Below, piece after piece: positions 35,177-45,608 of a stretch of DNA of 64,000 nt (position 1 is the first letter of the stretch; each line of letters opens with the position of its first letter). A program made the translations under genes and the position numbers. Under the pieces are notes generated by a model that saw only the letters and a list, made by a program, of their open reading frames with translations, had not been told where the DNA came from and did no database searches. This stretch comes from Saturnia japonica (lineage: Eukaryota > Arthropoda > Insecta > Lepidoptera > Saturniidae). Location: NCBI GenBank assembly GCA_033032175.1, contig CM065328.1, forward strand, positions 8,184,690-8,248,689, read 5' to 3'.

Positions 35177-36229
35177 GATTAGTCTTAGGAACAGACAAAA
35201 ACTTCGCGCACAAAACAAAATTCACGACGCACATTGGACTGAAATCGGAGCCCCCCTTTCATAGGATTTTAGAAAAATTAAATATGTTATTTCATAGTTT
35301 TAAGTATACATTGTCAAAACAGTCATATCATTGTATAATTTAGCAATTTCTAGCTTTATTTTTAACTTCTACACCATATAATATGGACTTGTAAATTTCA
35401 AATGTATGAAAATGGATTTTCTTTTCGTCATAACTTTTTTGTGTTTTGAGGTGTAAAGCTGAAACTTATACATATCGTTACTGGGGTGGTACTGAACCCT
35501 TAGGACCTTTCACCTTGACCCCGGGCGTCCCCGTTCAACAGATATTTGTTGATGAAAATTTCATGCTTTGATGACATTGTATTGAGGTGAAATCATCAAT
35601 CTGTAGGTTTATTTTCGACCTGAATGCTACAGGTATCGATTAATAAAGTTACCCCTGATTTACCCTACCGCTTCGTTTTTAAAAATACGATTCAGAATTC
35701 GTTTTAAAATTTCAATATACCTATTTTTCTTTATTAAAAGTTGTAAATTACCTATAAATTTGCACTATAAACTTAAATTAACACCAATTATCATTACCTG
35801 CTACCATTCTTGATTGTTTTTGTTCCACATTTGTACCAAAATGTCTTGATTTTGCTAATTAGGGTAATTAGTTTATTTGTTTCGTTGATATTGATGTTTG
35901 TCATAAAAGATTAAACAGTTATTTCTGGGGCTAGATTAGGATTCTAAATGAAAGCAGTGTAAATAACATATCTTATATTCATTTTAACTTATCGATTTCA
36001 ACAGTACCTCTAAATAGATGATATAAAGGTAAATTCCAAATATATAAACATATTTTATAACAAAATTATGATATTATAAATTATGATATACATATAGTTC
36101 CGATGATACCTACTTAATTACACTCATAGATTACTCAGAGTCACACAAATTTCTTACATCTACAAACTCTATATTTTCTTTATCTGATGTAGAATTTACC
36201 AATAACAATTTAGCTTCATCTGATAGCGG

Positions 36230-36860
36230 TTTATGGCTAAGTTGACTTATCTAAGGTCTCATGCTGGACAGGTATGGGTCAGAAGTTATTAACAAATTAT
36301 GGATAATATCATCATTTGTTGCAATTCTACAAATTTTTCTCGAGTGGAATACCCTAAAATTTTTAAATCTTTATTGCGTGCATCAGAAGCCTCTTCAGAA
36401 AGTTTGCCAATTGGGATAAAGTTATTATGCTCAATGATGTCTGCATCATGCATGAGTAATTATTTATGCACGCTAGAAGGCATATAATACCACTGATATA
36501 ACTCGACATATTTATGAGCTGTTTTAGAACAATATTGCCGGAAGTTATCCACATAAACACACTTTCCACATGAGACTACCTGAAGAATCACCGCAAATCT
36601 CCTGATGAGTTCTTCATCAACATCAGTGATCTGTGCAGTTACTTGAGGATTTGCAAAAAACCTTCTTGCGGTGTTCCCATAATTGGTCGTTCCCGAACCT
36701 TGTTTAACTATATCTATAAGCAGTCCCATTTCATCTCGAAACTTTTCTTGAATAATATTTTTCTTGTTATCTACTAGTTGCTGTAAATCGTCTCCTTTGG
36801 CTTGTCATTTTTTGAAATCTAGGCGATACGCAATATGCCATACGCATTCCATGCATTTAA
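36230..36860 (-). pseudogene. Transib transposase C-terminal relic
   Basis: The minus-strand frame at 36729-36460 gives MGLLIDIVKQGSGTTNYGNT, ARRFFANPQ, DEELIRRFAVILQVVSCGK and YVELYQWYYMPSSVHK. After a stop the frame goes on with IPIGKLSEEASDARNKDLK, which contains the region of the catalytic Glu shared with RAG1 (SEEAQE.RNK). Upstream, WHIAYRLDFKK and EKFRDEMG fit the same family. Only the last third is present, with stops; the N-terminal domains are missing. Confidence 0.8.
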
Positions 36861-37754
36861 TCCAGGCGTGGAGGGAAGATAGCCCATACTTAAAAATATC
36901 CTCAGAATGAGTTATTCACGATATCAAGTAGCTGGCATTCATATCTTTCGGCTTCGCTTTACAAATATCAATAGTAGATTGAGGTATCTGAAAGATATGA
37001 AGTTATCTTACCATATATTAGGTCATATGAAGTCTGTGTTTCACATTTGTATCATTGACAGCAGTTGGCTGCAATGCAGCAATTCCCCTTTCAACAATTA
37101 ATTCATATCTTTTGAATGGGGACGCCTGGGCTCAATGTCAAAGGACCTAAGGGTTTGTTACCACCTCGGTAACGATACGTAAAAGTTTCAGCTTTATAAC
37201 TGAAAACAATAAAAGTTATGAAGAAAGGCAAGTTCATTTTCATACATATAAAATTTACCAGTCAATATTATTTGGTATATACGGTAAAAATAAAGCTTGA
37301 AATTGCTAAATTGATAATTTATTAATGATAATTGGTGTTAAAATTTAAGTAGATAGTCCAAATTTATATGTAATGTACAACTTTTAATAAAGAAAAATAG
37401 GTATATTGTATTTTTAAAACTAATTCTGAATCGTATTTTTGAAAGATAATGAAAACGAAGCGGTAGGGTAAATCAGGGGTAACTTTATTAATCGATACCT
37501 GTAGCATTCAGGTCGAAAATAAACCTACATATTTGATTATTTCACCTCTATACAATGTCAACAAAGAATGAAATTTTCATCAACAAATATCTGTTGAACG
37601 GGGACGCCCGGGGTCAAGGTGAAAGGTCCTAAGGGTTCGTTACCACCCCAGTAACGATATGTATAAGTTTCAGCTTTACAACTCAAAACACAAAAAAGTT
37701 ATTGACGAAAAGAAAATCCATTTTCATACATTTGAAATTTACAAGTCCATATTA

Positions 37755-38583
37755 CAGTATAAACTCTTTATAACGAAACTCAAGGGACTGAGCATTTTTT
37801 GTCGTTATAGAGAGTTATCGTTATATGGAGTGCACAAAAAACAACCAAATTAACAAGAATTTTTAATATGTATGTCTTAGATAATAAATAATAAGTTGGT
37901 TGGCAAACTTTTCAGCCTTAGCTTTTAAAATTGGCCCCGAGATGGGTACATTATTCTGGCGCTGATTGTTAAACCACGACAACATTGCCTGATCTAAGTC
38001 TTCGAATTTTGGCTTTCTTAATTTTTTAGAAGAGTTCCCTTCCAGCGCCGCCTGTAGAATTGTTTTTTGGTTTTTCCAAATGGTAGCAACAGTGGATTGA
38101 CTTAGTTCAAAACGCCTTCCAACGTCACTTTTATTTTCTCCCTTTTCAATCGCACATATTACACAAACTTTTTCGTGAACTCTAATCGCTTTCTGTTTAC
38201 TGGCCATGTTAACAGTTTCAAAGTAGGTTTACGACTGATAATACGATAGGTACCCAGTATGCTTGGTTGAAGACCATCACTTCCGAGAAAACAATGTGTC
38301 ATACTGCACGTGTTCAAGGCAATTAAGGATAACAAAAGCTAGACCGACCTCGGATGTTTCGGAGCTTCAAAGTCTTTTGTTACCTGATAATAAACAATAA
38401 TAACGATAATAAATATTTACTGTCTAAAAATATGAACACATTTCTTCGTAATAGAGAATGACATATCGCTATAAAGAGTGTTTCAATATGTGGGTTTTAA
38501 CGCAAACCAACCAAGTTGGGCTCACTTCAAGGTTATAGAGAGTTTATCGTTATAAAGGATAACGTTATAAAGAGTTTACACTG
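37755..38583 (-). mobile_element. Short Tigger/pogo-like element inside the Transib arm
   Basis: 829 bp with inverted ends CAGTATAAACTCTTTATAACG (left) and CAGTGTAAACTCTTTATAACG (right, complement), flanked by TA (37753-37754, 38584-38585). The other Transib arm at about 35385 has the uninterrupted 'ccatattatatgg' (complement), which serves as an empty site. It encodes only a truncated DNA-binding protein, so it was non-autonomous. Confidence 0.85.
37863..38207 (-). CDS. Truncated Tigger/CENP-B-type DNA-binding protein (114 aa)
   Basis: MASKQKAIRVHEKVCVICAI opens a CENP-B N-terminal helix-turn-helix (KSDVGRRFELSQSTVATIWK, residues about 27-46). It is followed by the start of a second CENP-B/Tc5 helix-turn-helix (FEDLDQAMLSWFNNQRQ, PISGPILKAKAEKFANQL). 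The catalytic DDE domain is absent; the frame ends about 110 bp before the element end. An intact DNA-binding piece could bind related element ends; that is inference. There is no sign of expression control. Confidence 0.75.
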   Translation of the reverse strand: MASKQKAIRVHEKVCVICAIEKGENKSDVGRRFELSQSTVATIWKNQKTILQAALEGNSSKKLRKPKFEDLDQAMLSWFNNQRQNNVPISGPILKAKAEKFANQLIIYYLRHTY

Positions 38584-39020
38584 TATATGGTGTAGAAGGT
38601 AAAAATAAAGCTTGAAATTGCTAAATTATACAATGATATGACGGTTTTGACAAAACTGTATACTTAAAACTATGAAATAACATATTTAATTTTTCTAAAA
38701 TCCTATGAAAGGGAGGCTCTGATTTCAGTCCAATGTGCGACGTTTATTGCAACGCTCACAGCACAGTACTGACATTCATGCCTGAATGAATTAGAAACAA
38801 TTTTTCTTCCGCACGATGTTTTTGTTTTAAGTAGTTTATTATAGTCTTTAGTTTTGATAAATTAGAACAGTTCAGAATATTTATAATAAAATTTTACCCT
38901 AAATAGGAAAAGGCGCCATAAACCAGTAACCGGCGAAATGTCAGTCACCGCCATTTTCATTTGATTTAATCTGTGCAACAATTCCGGACAATCAGTTACT
39001 ACAGATATATAAATACTCAC

Positions 39021-42000
39021 TCGATAGGATTATCAACTATTTCGATTTCAGGTGCAACGAGACCGCCTCGCTCCGGGGACTCGCGCCTCGGATTCTGTTG
39101 CTGGGGGCTGTTTCGCTGGTTCTTCAGTACTTGACTGCTGGACGGCTGGCTCGTGTTCGACGCGTCGCTTTGTGTCGATTCGTCAAACGCATCAGACTGC
39201 AAGCAATATATTTTTACACTTGATTTTGTAAATTGTTATTTATAAGCAGGTCTGATTAAAGTCCTAAATATATAACTTAATAGCGTTGCACCAACGTCAG
39301 TTGCTTATTTTGAATTAGCGAAACCATCCTGCCAACCATCTAAAATACGCGCTAAAATAAATATCTCTTGCGCTTTAAAATACTTACCTGGTTCATCCTA
39401 AGGCTTTTTTGTATGACAAATGTCAAATGTTTATTTCAGAGATGTAGAGAAACTTAAATTCCTTTTTAGAGATAAATATAATCGATAATACGGTCATGCT
39501 TTAAAACAATTGAGAGGTGGAATAACACTTGAAGCGGACAACGAAGGCTCTGAAATTCGTTTATATTCGGCTTAATTGTTCTTCTAGGAGGTACGAATGA
39601 GACCACATTTTTTTATTCTATGATGTTTTTTGTCAAGTTATGGGCGTCTAAAAAATAGTCGAAATTAAAATAAGGATTAAAAGTTACAATAATATTAAAA
39701 GTTGCGAATTATATGGAAAATATCTCGTTCTTTGTAAAAAAAAAAAACGAAACTGGAAAAAAAGTTTAAATCTGAAGTAAACATTTCGCGAAACTAAATT
39801 TCCCTAACTTCGACGTTAAAAAAACATATTACATATTTCAAAATATAGCTTATAGTGCATTTATAGAACTCTAGAAGTTTGGGATTGGTCACACTCCTCT
39901 GAAGTAATATTAGGCCTAATATTAAGCTTTTTCCTGTACGCTTCACGTAAAATCCCCAGGGTTTGTAAGCTGTGAAAATGAAAAAAATTCGTTATCTGGA
40001 ACATTTTCATTATTGAATGCCTGACGCCAAATAACAAGATTAACTCTTGCTGTCAATATTCTTTATTAAGTGTTGCTGCAGTAAAAATGAAGGAATTGCC
40101 TAATATATTTTATTTGAAATAAAAAAAGAAACTATGTATGCCAGTGTTCGATTAATTTTCGATTCTTACAAATTAATTTACGATTCCTTGGTTTAATTAT
40201 TTTGGTCTACTCTAGTTTTCAGTGACATAGAAAGTAATGCTGCACGTAGTAAGAAAAAAAAAGTACAGTCATACCATATAACAGTTGCTATCTCTGAATT
40301 GTATTAATTGTAATCATTAAAAAAAATTGTAAAAAAAATTTGTATTATTTTATAATATGGATATTTTAGTAACGCATACTGCGCACGCAACGTTTTCAAA
40401 TATGAGGACTTAATAACGTAAGAATAATAACGTGAAACGGCTAGTAGGTTTTTTTTTTTCGAATTGACTATACTGTTTCGCCGTAAGGTCCTTGGAGCTA
40501 TTAGAGGCTTTGACATCTTACCGGTCTTAGAGGATAGGAGGCCAAACATTTCTAATGAATATGTAAATCTGATGCAGGATTTCAGTAATAAAGAATTTAA
40601 ACAAAGATATAGAGATGTTAAGATAATAATTTGAAAATATATCATATCAAACCAAAAAATATTTATTGCGCAGATTCTAGCTTACATTATATTGTAGATT
40701 AAGGTTGATTAAATGCACAAATCTCTGGAAATACCAGTCAGATTTGATAAACTAATTTTGCTTTTTAAAGCCTTTTTTATAAAAAAACAATCGGTGTAGC
40801 TAATTTTATTGTTACCAACAAAGAAAATACCTCTAATAAATATACCTCTTTGGGCCACAATAGTTTCACTAGTTCTGGGTTCGACACTTTCTTCCATTGC
40901 TGCTGGCACTGGACGTCTGATCTGTCCACAAATTCCGCTGATATGCGTTCCCAATTCTCCTTATACATCTTTACGTATTTCTTAAGTCTTTTATCCTGGA
41001 ATTATGGGAACATTTATCACACAATTAGTTGGTACATTTATTTTGTACAAAATTTCTAACCTTGTCATTACCTAATCCATTGATTAGTTGCTAATATTTG
41101 ATGATTAATCTAAAATTAGTAACTCGTTTGGAATCCTTACCGGCTGTAAAGTGCAACTGCGGGAATACTTTCAACCCGAGGATGTTTACATGAACACAGC
41201 AAAATGTCACACCATAATGCTTATCCATATAAATAATAAATTAAATTAGTAATATGATTTAAATTACTCTAGAGTCTAGATGTCTAAAAAGCCTTGTATG
41301 CTTAAAGCTGCAGGAGAGCTCTTAGGACATGAAGCTTAAAAGAAAATTCGTGTCATACCATTGTTCAACGACACAGTAAAATCACATATTTAAAAAATAT
41401 CAAATGATATTGAAAAACAATTTATTGACAAGATTAAATATGGTTGTTATTTTGCACTACAATGTGATGAATCTTCCGACGTTTTACAATGTTATCAACT
41501 AACTTGTATTCATTCGGTTTTTGAATGACAATAAGAACTTAGCCATGGACTTATGTGGCAAAAGCTTGCGGGGTTTTGTACGGATGGTGCTCCTGCTGTG
41601 CTCGTTGCCCGCTCTGATCTTACAGCATTGATAAAAACGTAAAATCAATCCGTAATTATGTCGCACTTCATAATCCGGGAGATGACAATTTTTAGAAAAA
41701 TTATTTTAAACACTATGTGTTGAACTTAATACATATGAATAATAATTTTTTCATTAATACACCATAAAAAGTGATTTAAAATCGTTACATTATGGTCCCG
41801 TGACGACAACATTCATGTTATATGTCATTTTGTATAATTCACAAGTTTGACAATAACGCAATAGTCTAACGTTCATATTTCCTGAATGGTGACGTCACGT
41901 TTTCTAATCGGCGTTTCAAATCACGTGATTCACAGACAAGAAATGTTAATTATCCAAAGGGAAAACCTAGCTTTCACTTCCGTACAAGAGAGTTGGAACC

Positions 42001-43210
42001 AATACTCAACACTCCTCTGTGATGTACAGCCAGATAATATTTCCTAGAATTTTTCTAACCATTTACCCTCCTTTCAATATCACTTCTTTCACACTTTCAA
42101 TCTTTAGTAAACAACAATCCCATGTATACAAACTCGTTCACTTGCTCCAGTTCGTTGCCACCAATCTGGAGACATACTTCTTTCATGCTCTCTTCCTTTT
42201 CAAACCCCATAACTTTAATCTTCTATGCATTCACTTTTATTCCCTTTCTTTCCAGAACTTGTAAAGCCTTAGCCGGCGATGCAAGCAATACTTGATCACC
42301 AGCATAGAGAAAACACTTGACGAGTAACTCATTCAGTCTCTGTTCACAAGCACTCTCTTTGAAATCTGTCAGGTGAATAGGTTGATCAGCCATGGAGACG
42401 CTACAGATCCCTGTCTAACGCCTGTTTGAATATTAAACCTCATAGAGATTTCAATGCTTGTATCAGATCACTGGTCACCGCATGCATAGACAATGCCAAC
42501 CACAACTCATTCCTCATCACTTTATCATTGATAGGTCTCATAGGTTTGTAGGTAACTTATTTTTTTAAGTCAAAAATTTTAAGTCTTCTACTCGCAATTT
42601 TACTGTACTTGGTTTTATTACGGTAAGATAGTATGGATGATATAATACCTCTTCCTTGGTCCATATTCTCCAATTGATATTCTTACTCGACTGAGCACTT
42701 TTGGTTGTAAACGGTACATCCTCAGGGGTCACTGTCCAGTTGAAACTGTTTATTGACTCAAAACTCTGAGAACTTCGGGTTGTAGCAGGTACATCCTTGT
42801 AGGTGATCTTGTTCATAGTCTTCCTCGACTCAGCACTTCGGGTCGTAGCCTGTACATCCTCGTAGGACGCCGTCGTATCTTTCTCATACTCGCTCGTCAC
42901 CATGTCATAGTCGTTATTTCTGTAAGTAAATACTTATTAGCTACTGTTAAAACAGCATTTACTAAGAAGTGATGTCACAAGCAGACGCCATGCCACTTGC
43001 AAGCGTTAGGCGACAGCTTAAAATTTGTTTTTAAAACAGCAAACTTTTGCTACTAAAAAGATTTTGGTATCTTTTTTACAGAAAAAAATATTGACTTACC
43101 CATCTTTGACTGCTAAGCCGATTTCTTCTGCTACAGAAGATAACTTTTCCTGCATAGCTTTAAGCGTGTCTTTAAACCGTAAGTATGATTCCGGGTTCCT
43201 TTCCTCGATA
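39021..43210 (-). CDS. Myb-like partial gene C: N-terminal exons, Myb repeat R1, Ser/Gln-rich exon
   Basis: Minus-order exons 43210-43100, 42919-42649, 40995-40846 and 39196-39021, all with GT..AG ends and matching phases. Exon 1 encodes RNPESYLRFKDTLKAMQ and KLSSVAEEIGLAVKDG. Exon 2 has three imperfect repeats of about 24 residues (YEDVQATTRSAES, YKDVPATTRSSQS, PEDVPFTTKSAQS) and ends INWRIWTKEE. Exon 3 completes a Myb R1 repeat (DKRLKKYVKMYKENWERIS, DVQCQQQWKKVSNPELVK) with its three tryptophans. No R2 or R3 exon was found, yet joining exon 3 to exon 4 keeps the frame. Exon 4 is STQSDASNTSQPSSSQVL-type linker. The upstream start and the downstream end are not identified. It may be a real one-repeat protein or a decayed copy. 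Confidence 0.68.
40445..40550 (-). repeat. LINE 3' tail (same family as 20.6 and 60.4 kb)
   Basis: On the minus strand: 'aagaccggtaagatgtcaaa', 'cctctaatagctccaaggac', 'agtatagtcaattcg' and then A11. This is a diverged version of the 'gtccggtgaagctgtaaaag ... agtgtagtcaattc' tail. It lies in the intron between gene C exons 3 and 4. Confidence 0.6.
40846..40995 (-). CDS. Exon encoding Myb repeat R1 (gene C)
   Basis: Fifty codons, phase 0 at both ends, acceptor ttccag and donor gtatat. WERIS and QQWKKV hold the second and third tryptophans; the first is WTKEE at the end of the previous exon. NPELVKLLWPKE corresponds to the R1-R2 junction NPELIKGPWTKEED of animal Myb, so R2 should start in the next exon, which is missing here. 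Confidence 0.82.
41285..41690 (+). pseudogene. hAT-family transposase relic (ZBED/SCAND3-like)
   Basis: Broken plus-strand frames read SKKPCMLKAAGELLGHEA, IPLFNDTVKSHI, IDKIKYGCYFALQCDESSDV (first catalytic Asp) and FCTDGAPAVLVARSDL (second). Stops occur between them and the C-terminal dimerisation region is absent. It lies in an intron of gene C on the opposite strand. Confidence 0.65.
41690..41965 (-). repeat. Dispersed repeat family R-ctg, inverted copy
   Basis: Its complement matches 51880-52230, 54430-54720 and 63037-63320: 'gattagaaaacgtgacgtca', 'ccattcaggaaatatgaac', 'acgggaccataatg'. Function unknown; non-autonomous transposon likely. Confidence 0.6.
42005..42555 (-). pseudogene. 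RTE/Craft-like LINE reverse transcriptase relic
   Basis: The complement reads, with frameshifts, ASPAKALQVLERKGIKVN, KLWGFEKEESMKEV, IGGNELEQVNEFVYM and ERDI/VNGWKKILGN. This is the post-YADD region of LINE RTs of the 'KTKVM.F.R...' type. Upstream, GDQVLLASPAKAL-like sequence corresponds to the end of the catalytic box. Highly decayed. Confidence 0.55.
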
Positions 43211-43249
43211 CTGTAAAGAAAAGATATATTAAAAAAAATACGCTATAAA

Positions 43250-43670
43250 AATTTGTTTATAAGTATTCGTCCGTTTCAAAACCACGTCAGCCTACAACTT
43301 TGGCCGTCATTCACTTATCAACACGGCACCCGATCAGTACCACTGGATCGAATCGCACGAGAGCAGACCATTTGCGGACGGCGAGTGGACCACTCGGCGA
43401 CAACACACGCTCACCGCGAGTTACCAACGCGCCATTCTCGATCGGAACGCGAGTGGTTATCACAAGAACGTTGCTTCGCTAGAGCGGCGCGGCGGCACAA
43501 CACTACTTGCAAACTACTCGTCAATTTGTTGACACGCGATATTGACGGCCAGCACGTCACTACACCACACATTACACACTAAAGTAAACAGTATGTTATC
43601 TCGGCAGTGTTCTTGAAATAATTACCTGCAGCCGCTCGGTAGATAACCACGCACTAGGCTCCCCTCTGAT
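43250..43670 (+). repeat. Dispersed GC-rich repeat, copy 2 of the 5.65-kb family plus extra module
   Basis: The right part (43550-43660) is nearly identical to 5726-5830 ('acactaaagtaaacagta', 'tatctcggcagtgttcttga'). The left part has 'gtcattcacttatcaacac' and many short CG-rich words. The open frames across it are probably not genes. Confidence 0.6.
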
Positions 43671-44104
43671 TGTACTTCTTGGATTACCTACTTGCTTATT
43701 GGATAATGCTATATTAATATGTCATGATTATTATAATGTATGTAAGTGTATCATAGACTCGGCACGCACTTGTATAACACGTCTACTCTCACCAATAGCT
43801 CTCGTACAACTGACGCGGTGCGCTCGAGATAGTGTATTGACTGTACTGTGTGTGCTTATATAAATAGTATAAATAAATACATTACATTATATCCATTTAG
43901 GTTTATTATAGTTCCACATACACTACAATTATCTTTTCACTAAAACATATTACCTGCTGCATATTTTGTAAGATTTTATATATATTATATCTACTTGAAT
44001 TATATTTCTAGTTTCAAAAGCGATTGTGAATTACTAAAAAAGGACATATAAAATTTATACGTTTGTATGAAGACGTAACGTACGTTTACTACATAACCCG
44101 CCCG

Positions 44105-44222
44105 TTATCGTATGTATTACCTTGCACGTTGGCGGGGTGTATTGGAAACACAGGACGGTAGTGCACGAACTTGTACGACTATAGTCGGCCACGCGGCGTT
44201 CACCCGTTGACCAAGGGGCGTC
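44105..44222 (-). repeat. Inverted partial copy of the 'gtcgtacaagttcg' repeat
   Basis: The complement contains 'actatagtcgtacaagttcg', 'tgcactaccgtcc' and 'ccgccaacgtgc', paralleling 5660-5715 and 51055-51110. Confidence 0.55.
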
Positions 44223-44223
44223 A

Positions 44224-44462
44224 ACTTACCGGTCACACGACATTATCACGAGAACCACCCGTCGAGACGAGTAGCCATCGAGCGAGGCGGTGCTGGTGGG
44301 GTGCCAGTTGATAAGTGAGTGACAACCTTTATTGGTGATTTCAAACGCCGAGAAAACCACAGTTGCTGTTTCTTGCACATACGGTAGTACTACAACATTT
44401 CTCAAGTGTTCAGGTTTCCCCACACAATGTCTTACTTCACCGTCAGCCGATAGTGTTACCAA
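44224..44462 (-). CDS. Hypothetical exon-like frame ending at a strong donor
   Basis: The open minus frame of about 78 codons includes ADGEVRHCVGKPEHLRNVVV and TATVVFSAFEITNKGCHSL. It ends GTGTGACCG|gtaagttg, a consensus donor. No acceptor or start is evident at its upstream side, and 'cactcacttatcaac' recurs in the repeat at 43290. It may be a leader exon of an unknown element. I do not recognise the protein. Confidence 0.25.
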
Positions 44463-44904
44463 TTTAAATTAGTAAATCCAACAAAAACATGTGTGATTTA
44501 CATTTAAGATTTTTCAAAACAAGTTGTTATTGTTAAAACGGGCTATCCTGATTAAGTATGCACACAAAATTTCGTGTCTGTGCTGCTGACCGTTGAGGAT
44601 ATCCCTCGTCGAAAGCCAACCCCGGGTGCAGCAGCCAGACTATGGTGCAATTTAAGACGGGCAATCAAATTAAACGTGTATACAAAATATCGTGTCTAAG
44701 CTGTTGATCGTTAACGAGTTCTTTCGTCTAAAGCCAATCTTGGGTGTGGAATGAGGGGATGAGGTGAATGAGGCCTTACATGTGAATATGTCTATAATAT
44801 GTCTACCAAACACCTGAGTGTGTCGCATGAAACTGGAAATTTGTACGCCGTATTACTATCACTTCAGTAGAATGAATAATTTTTCAATTTTAATTTCGGC
44901 GTAA

Positions 44905-45075
44905 TCTATGTTAACCACGCTCTGCTACCAATGTTGATTATTGTGTGTGCGTTTTCAATAATTATTAAAGCTTTTTTTATTATATTTCAATATAATTTTA
45001 CCTTCTCTTAAATTTAAACTCTTAACAAAAACATCTTTCAACAGTAACTTTTTTTATATACCCACAGTGGATGTA
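44905..45075 (+). repeat. Dispersed repeat shared with 19080-19220
   Basis: 'aaccacgctctgctaccaat' followed by 'ttgattattgtgtgtgcgtt' and a run of AT-rich sequence matches the 19-kb copy. Class unknown. Confidence 0.5.
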
Positions 45076-45364
45076 TAGCTTAAGTATTTTTGTACTGTTT
45101 GATTTAATCTATAGTATAATTCCGGTCAACCTAACACAACAAGTCAAAATATATTTTTTAAATATAATATAATTTGTATAAATTGCAAATAGTTGAAAAT
45201 GTTGAATTATGTATGAAACTTAAATCTTTTATTTGACTAACTTTTACATCCGCGCGATGTTGCAGGTGTGCCTGCGTAAGTACACCTGTGTACAGGCTGA
45301 CCTTTCCGGTAGACCGTAGTGTGTGGTCAGGCTATATACGCAAATCTCAAACGCATAACAATAG

Positions 45365-45600
45365 CGTAGGCCACGGGCCTCGTGGTGCAGTGGTATTAAC
45401 GCTACTATTGAGCCGAGAGGTCGCGTGTTCGATCCCCGCCCATGACCGACTTTGTGTGATGAGCATAAATGTCAGTTGTGTGCGTCTGGGTGTTAAATAT
45501 CTATATATGTGTATATCAGCTGTTTAGTTACCATATTACAAGCTTTGCTAAGTTTGGAATTAAATGGCCGTGTGTGAAATTGTGTCCCCATATTTATTTA
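45365..45600 (+). repeat. SINE family B, with good Pol III boxes
   Basis: Head 'gggcctcgtggtgcagtgg' (box A-like) and 'cgcgtgttcgatccccgcc' (box B), then the body shared with 10622-10870. It ends 9 bp from the donor of gene B's Ser/Gln-rich exon, on the opposite strand. Confidence 0.72.
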
Positions 45601-45608
45601 GTACTCAC

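Larger units (their letters stand above)
35225..38742 (-). mobile_element. Transib transposon (RAG1-related) with CGACG duplication
   Basis: Ends CACATTGGACTGAAATC at 35230 and its complement ending at 38737, flanked by CGACG on both sides (35225-35229, 38738-38742). Transib elements start CACWATGG-like, which resembles the V(D)J recombination heptamer, and duplicate GC-rich 5-mers of the form CGNCG. Long inverted arms (about 35230-35850 against 37330-38737) share 'ttttcgacctgaatgctaca' and 'ccttgaccccgggcgtcccc' blocks. A third partial copy of the arm lies at 37119-37320. The interior holds a C-terminal transposase relic. A Tigger-like element sits in the right arm. Confidence 0.85.
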
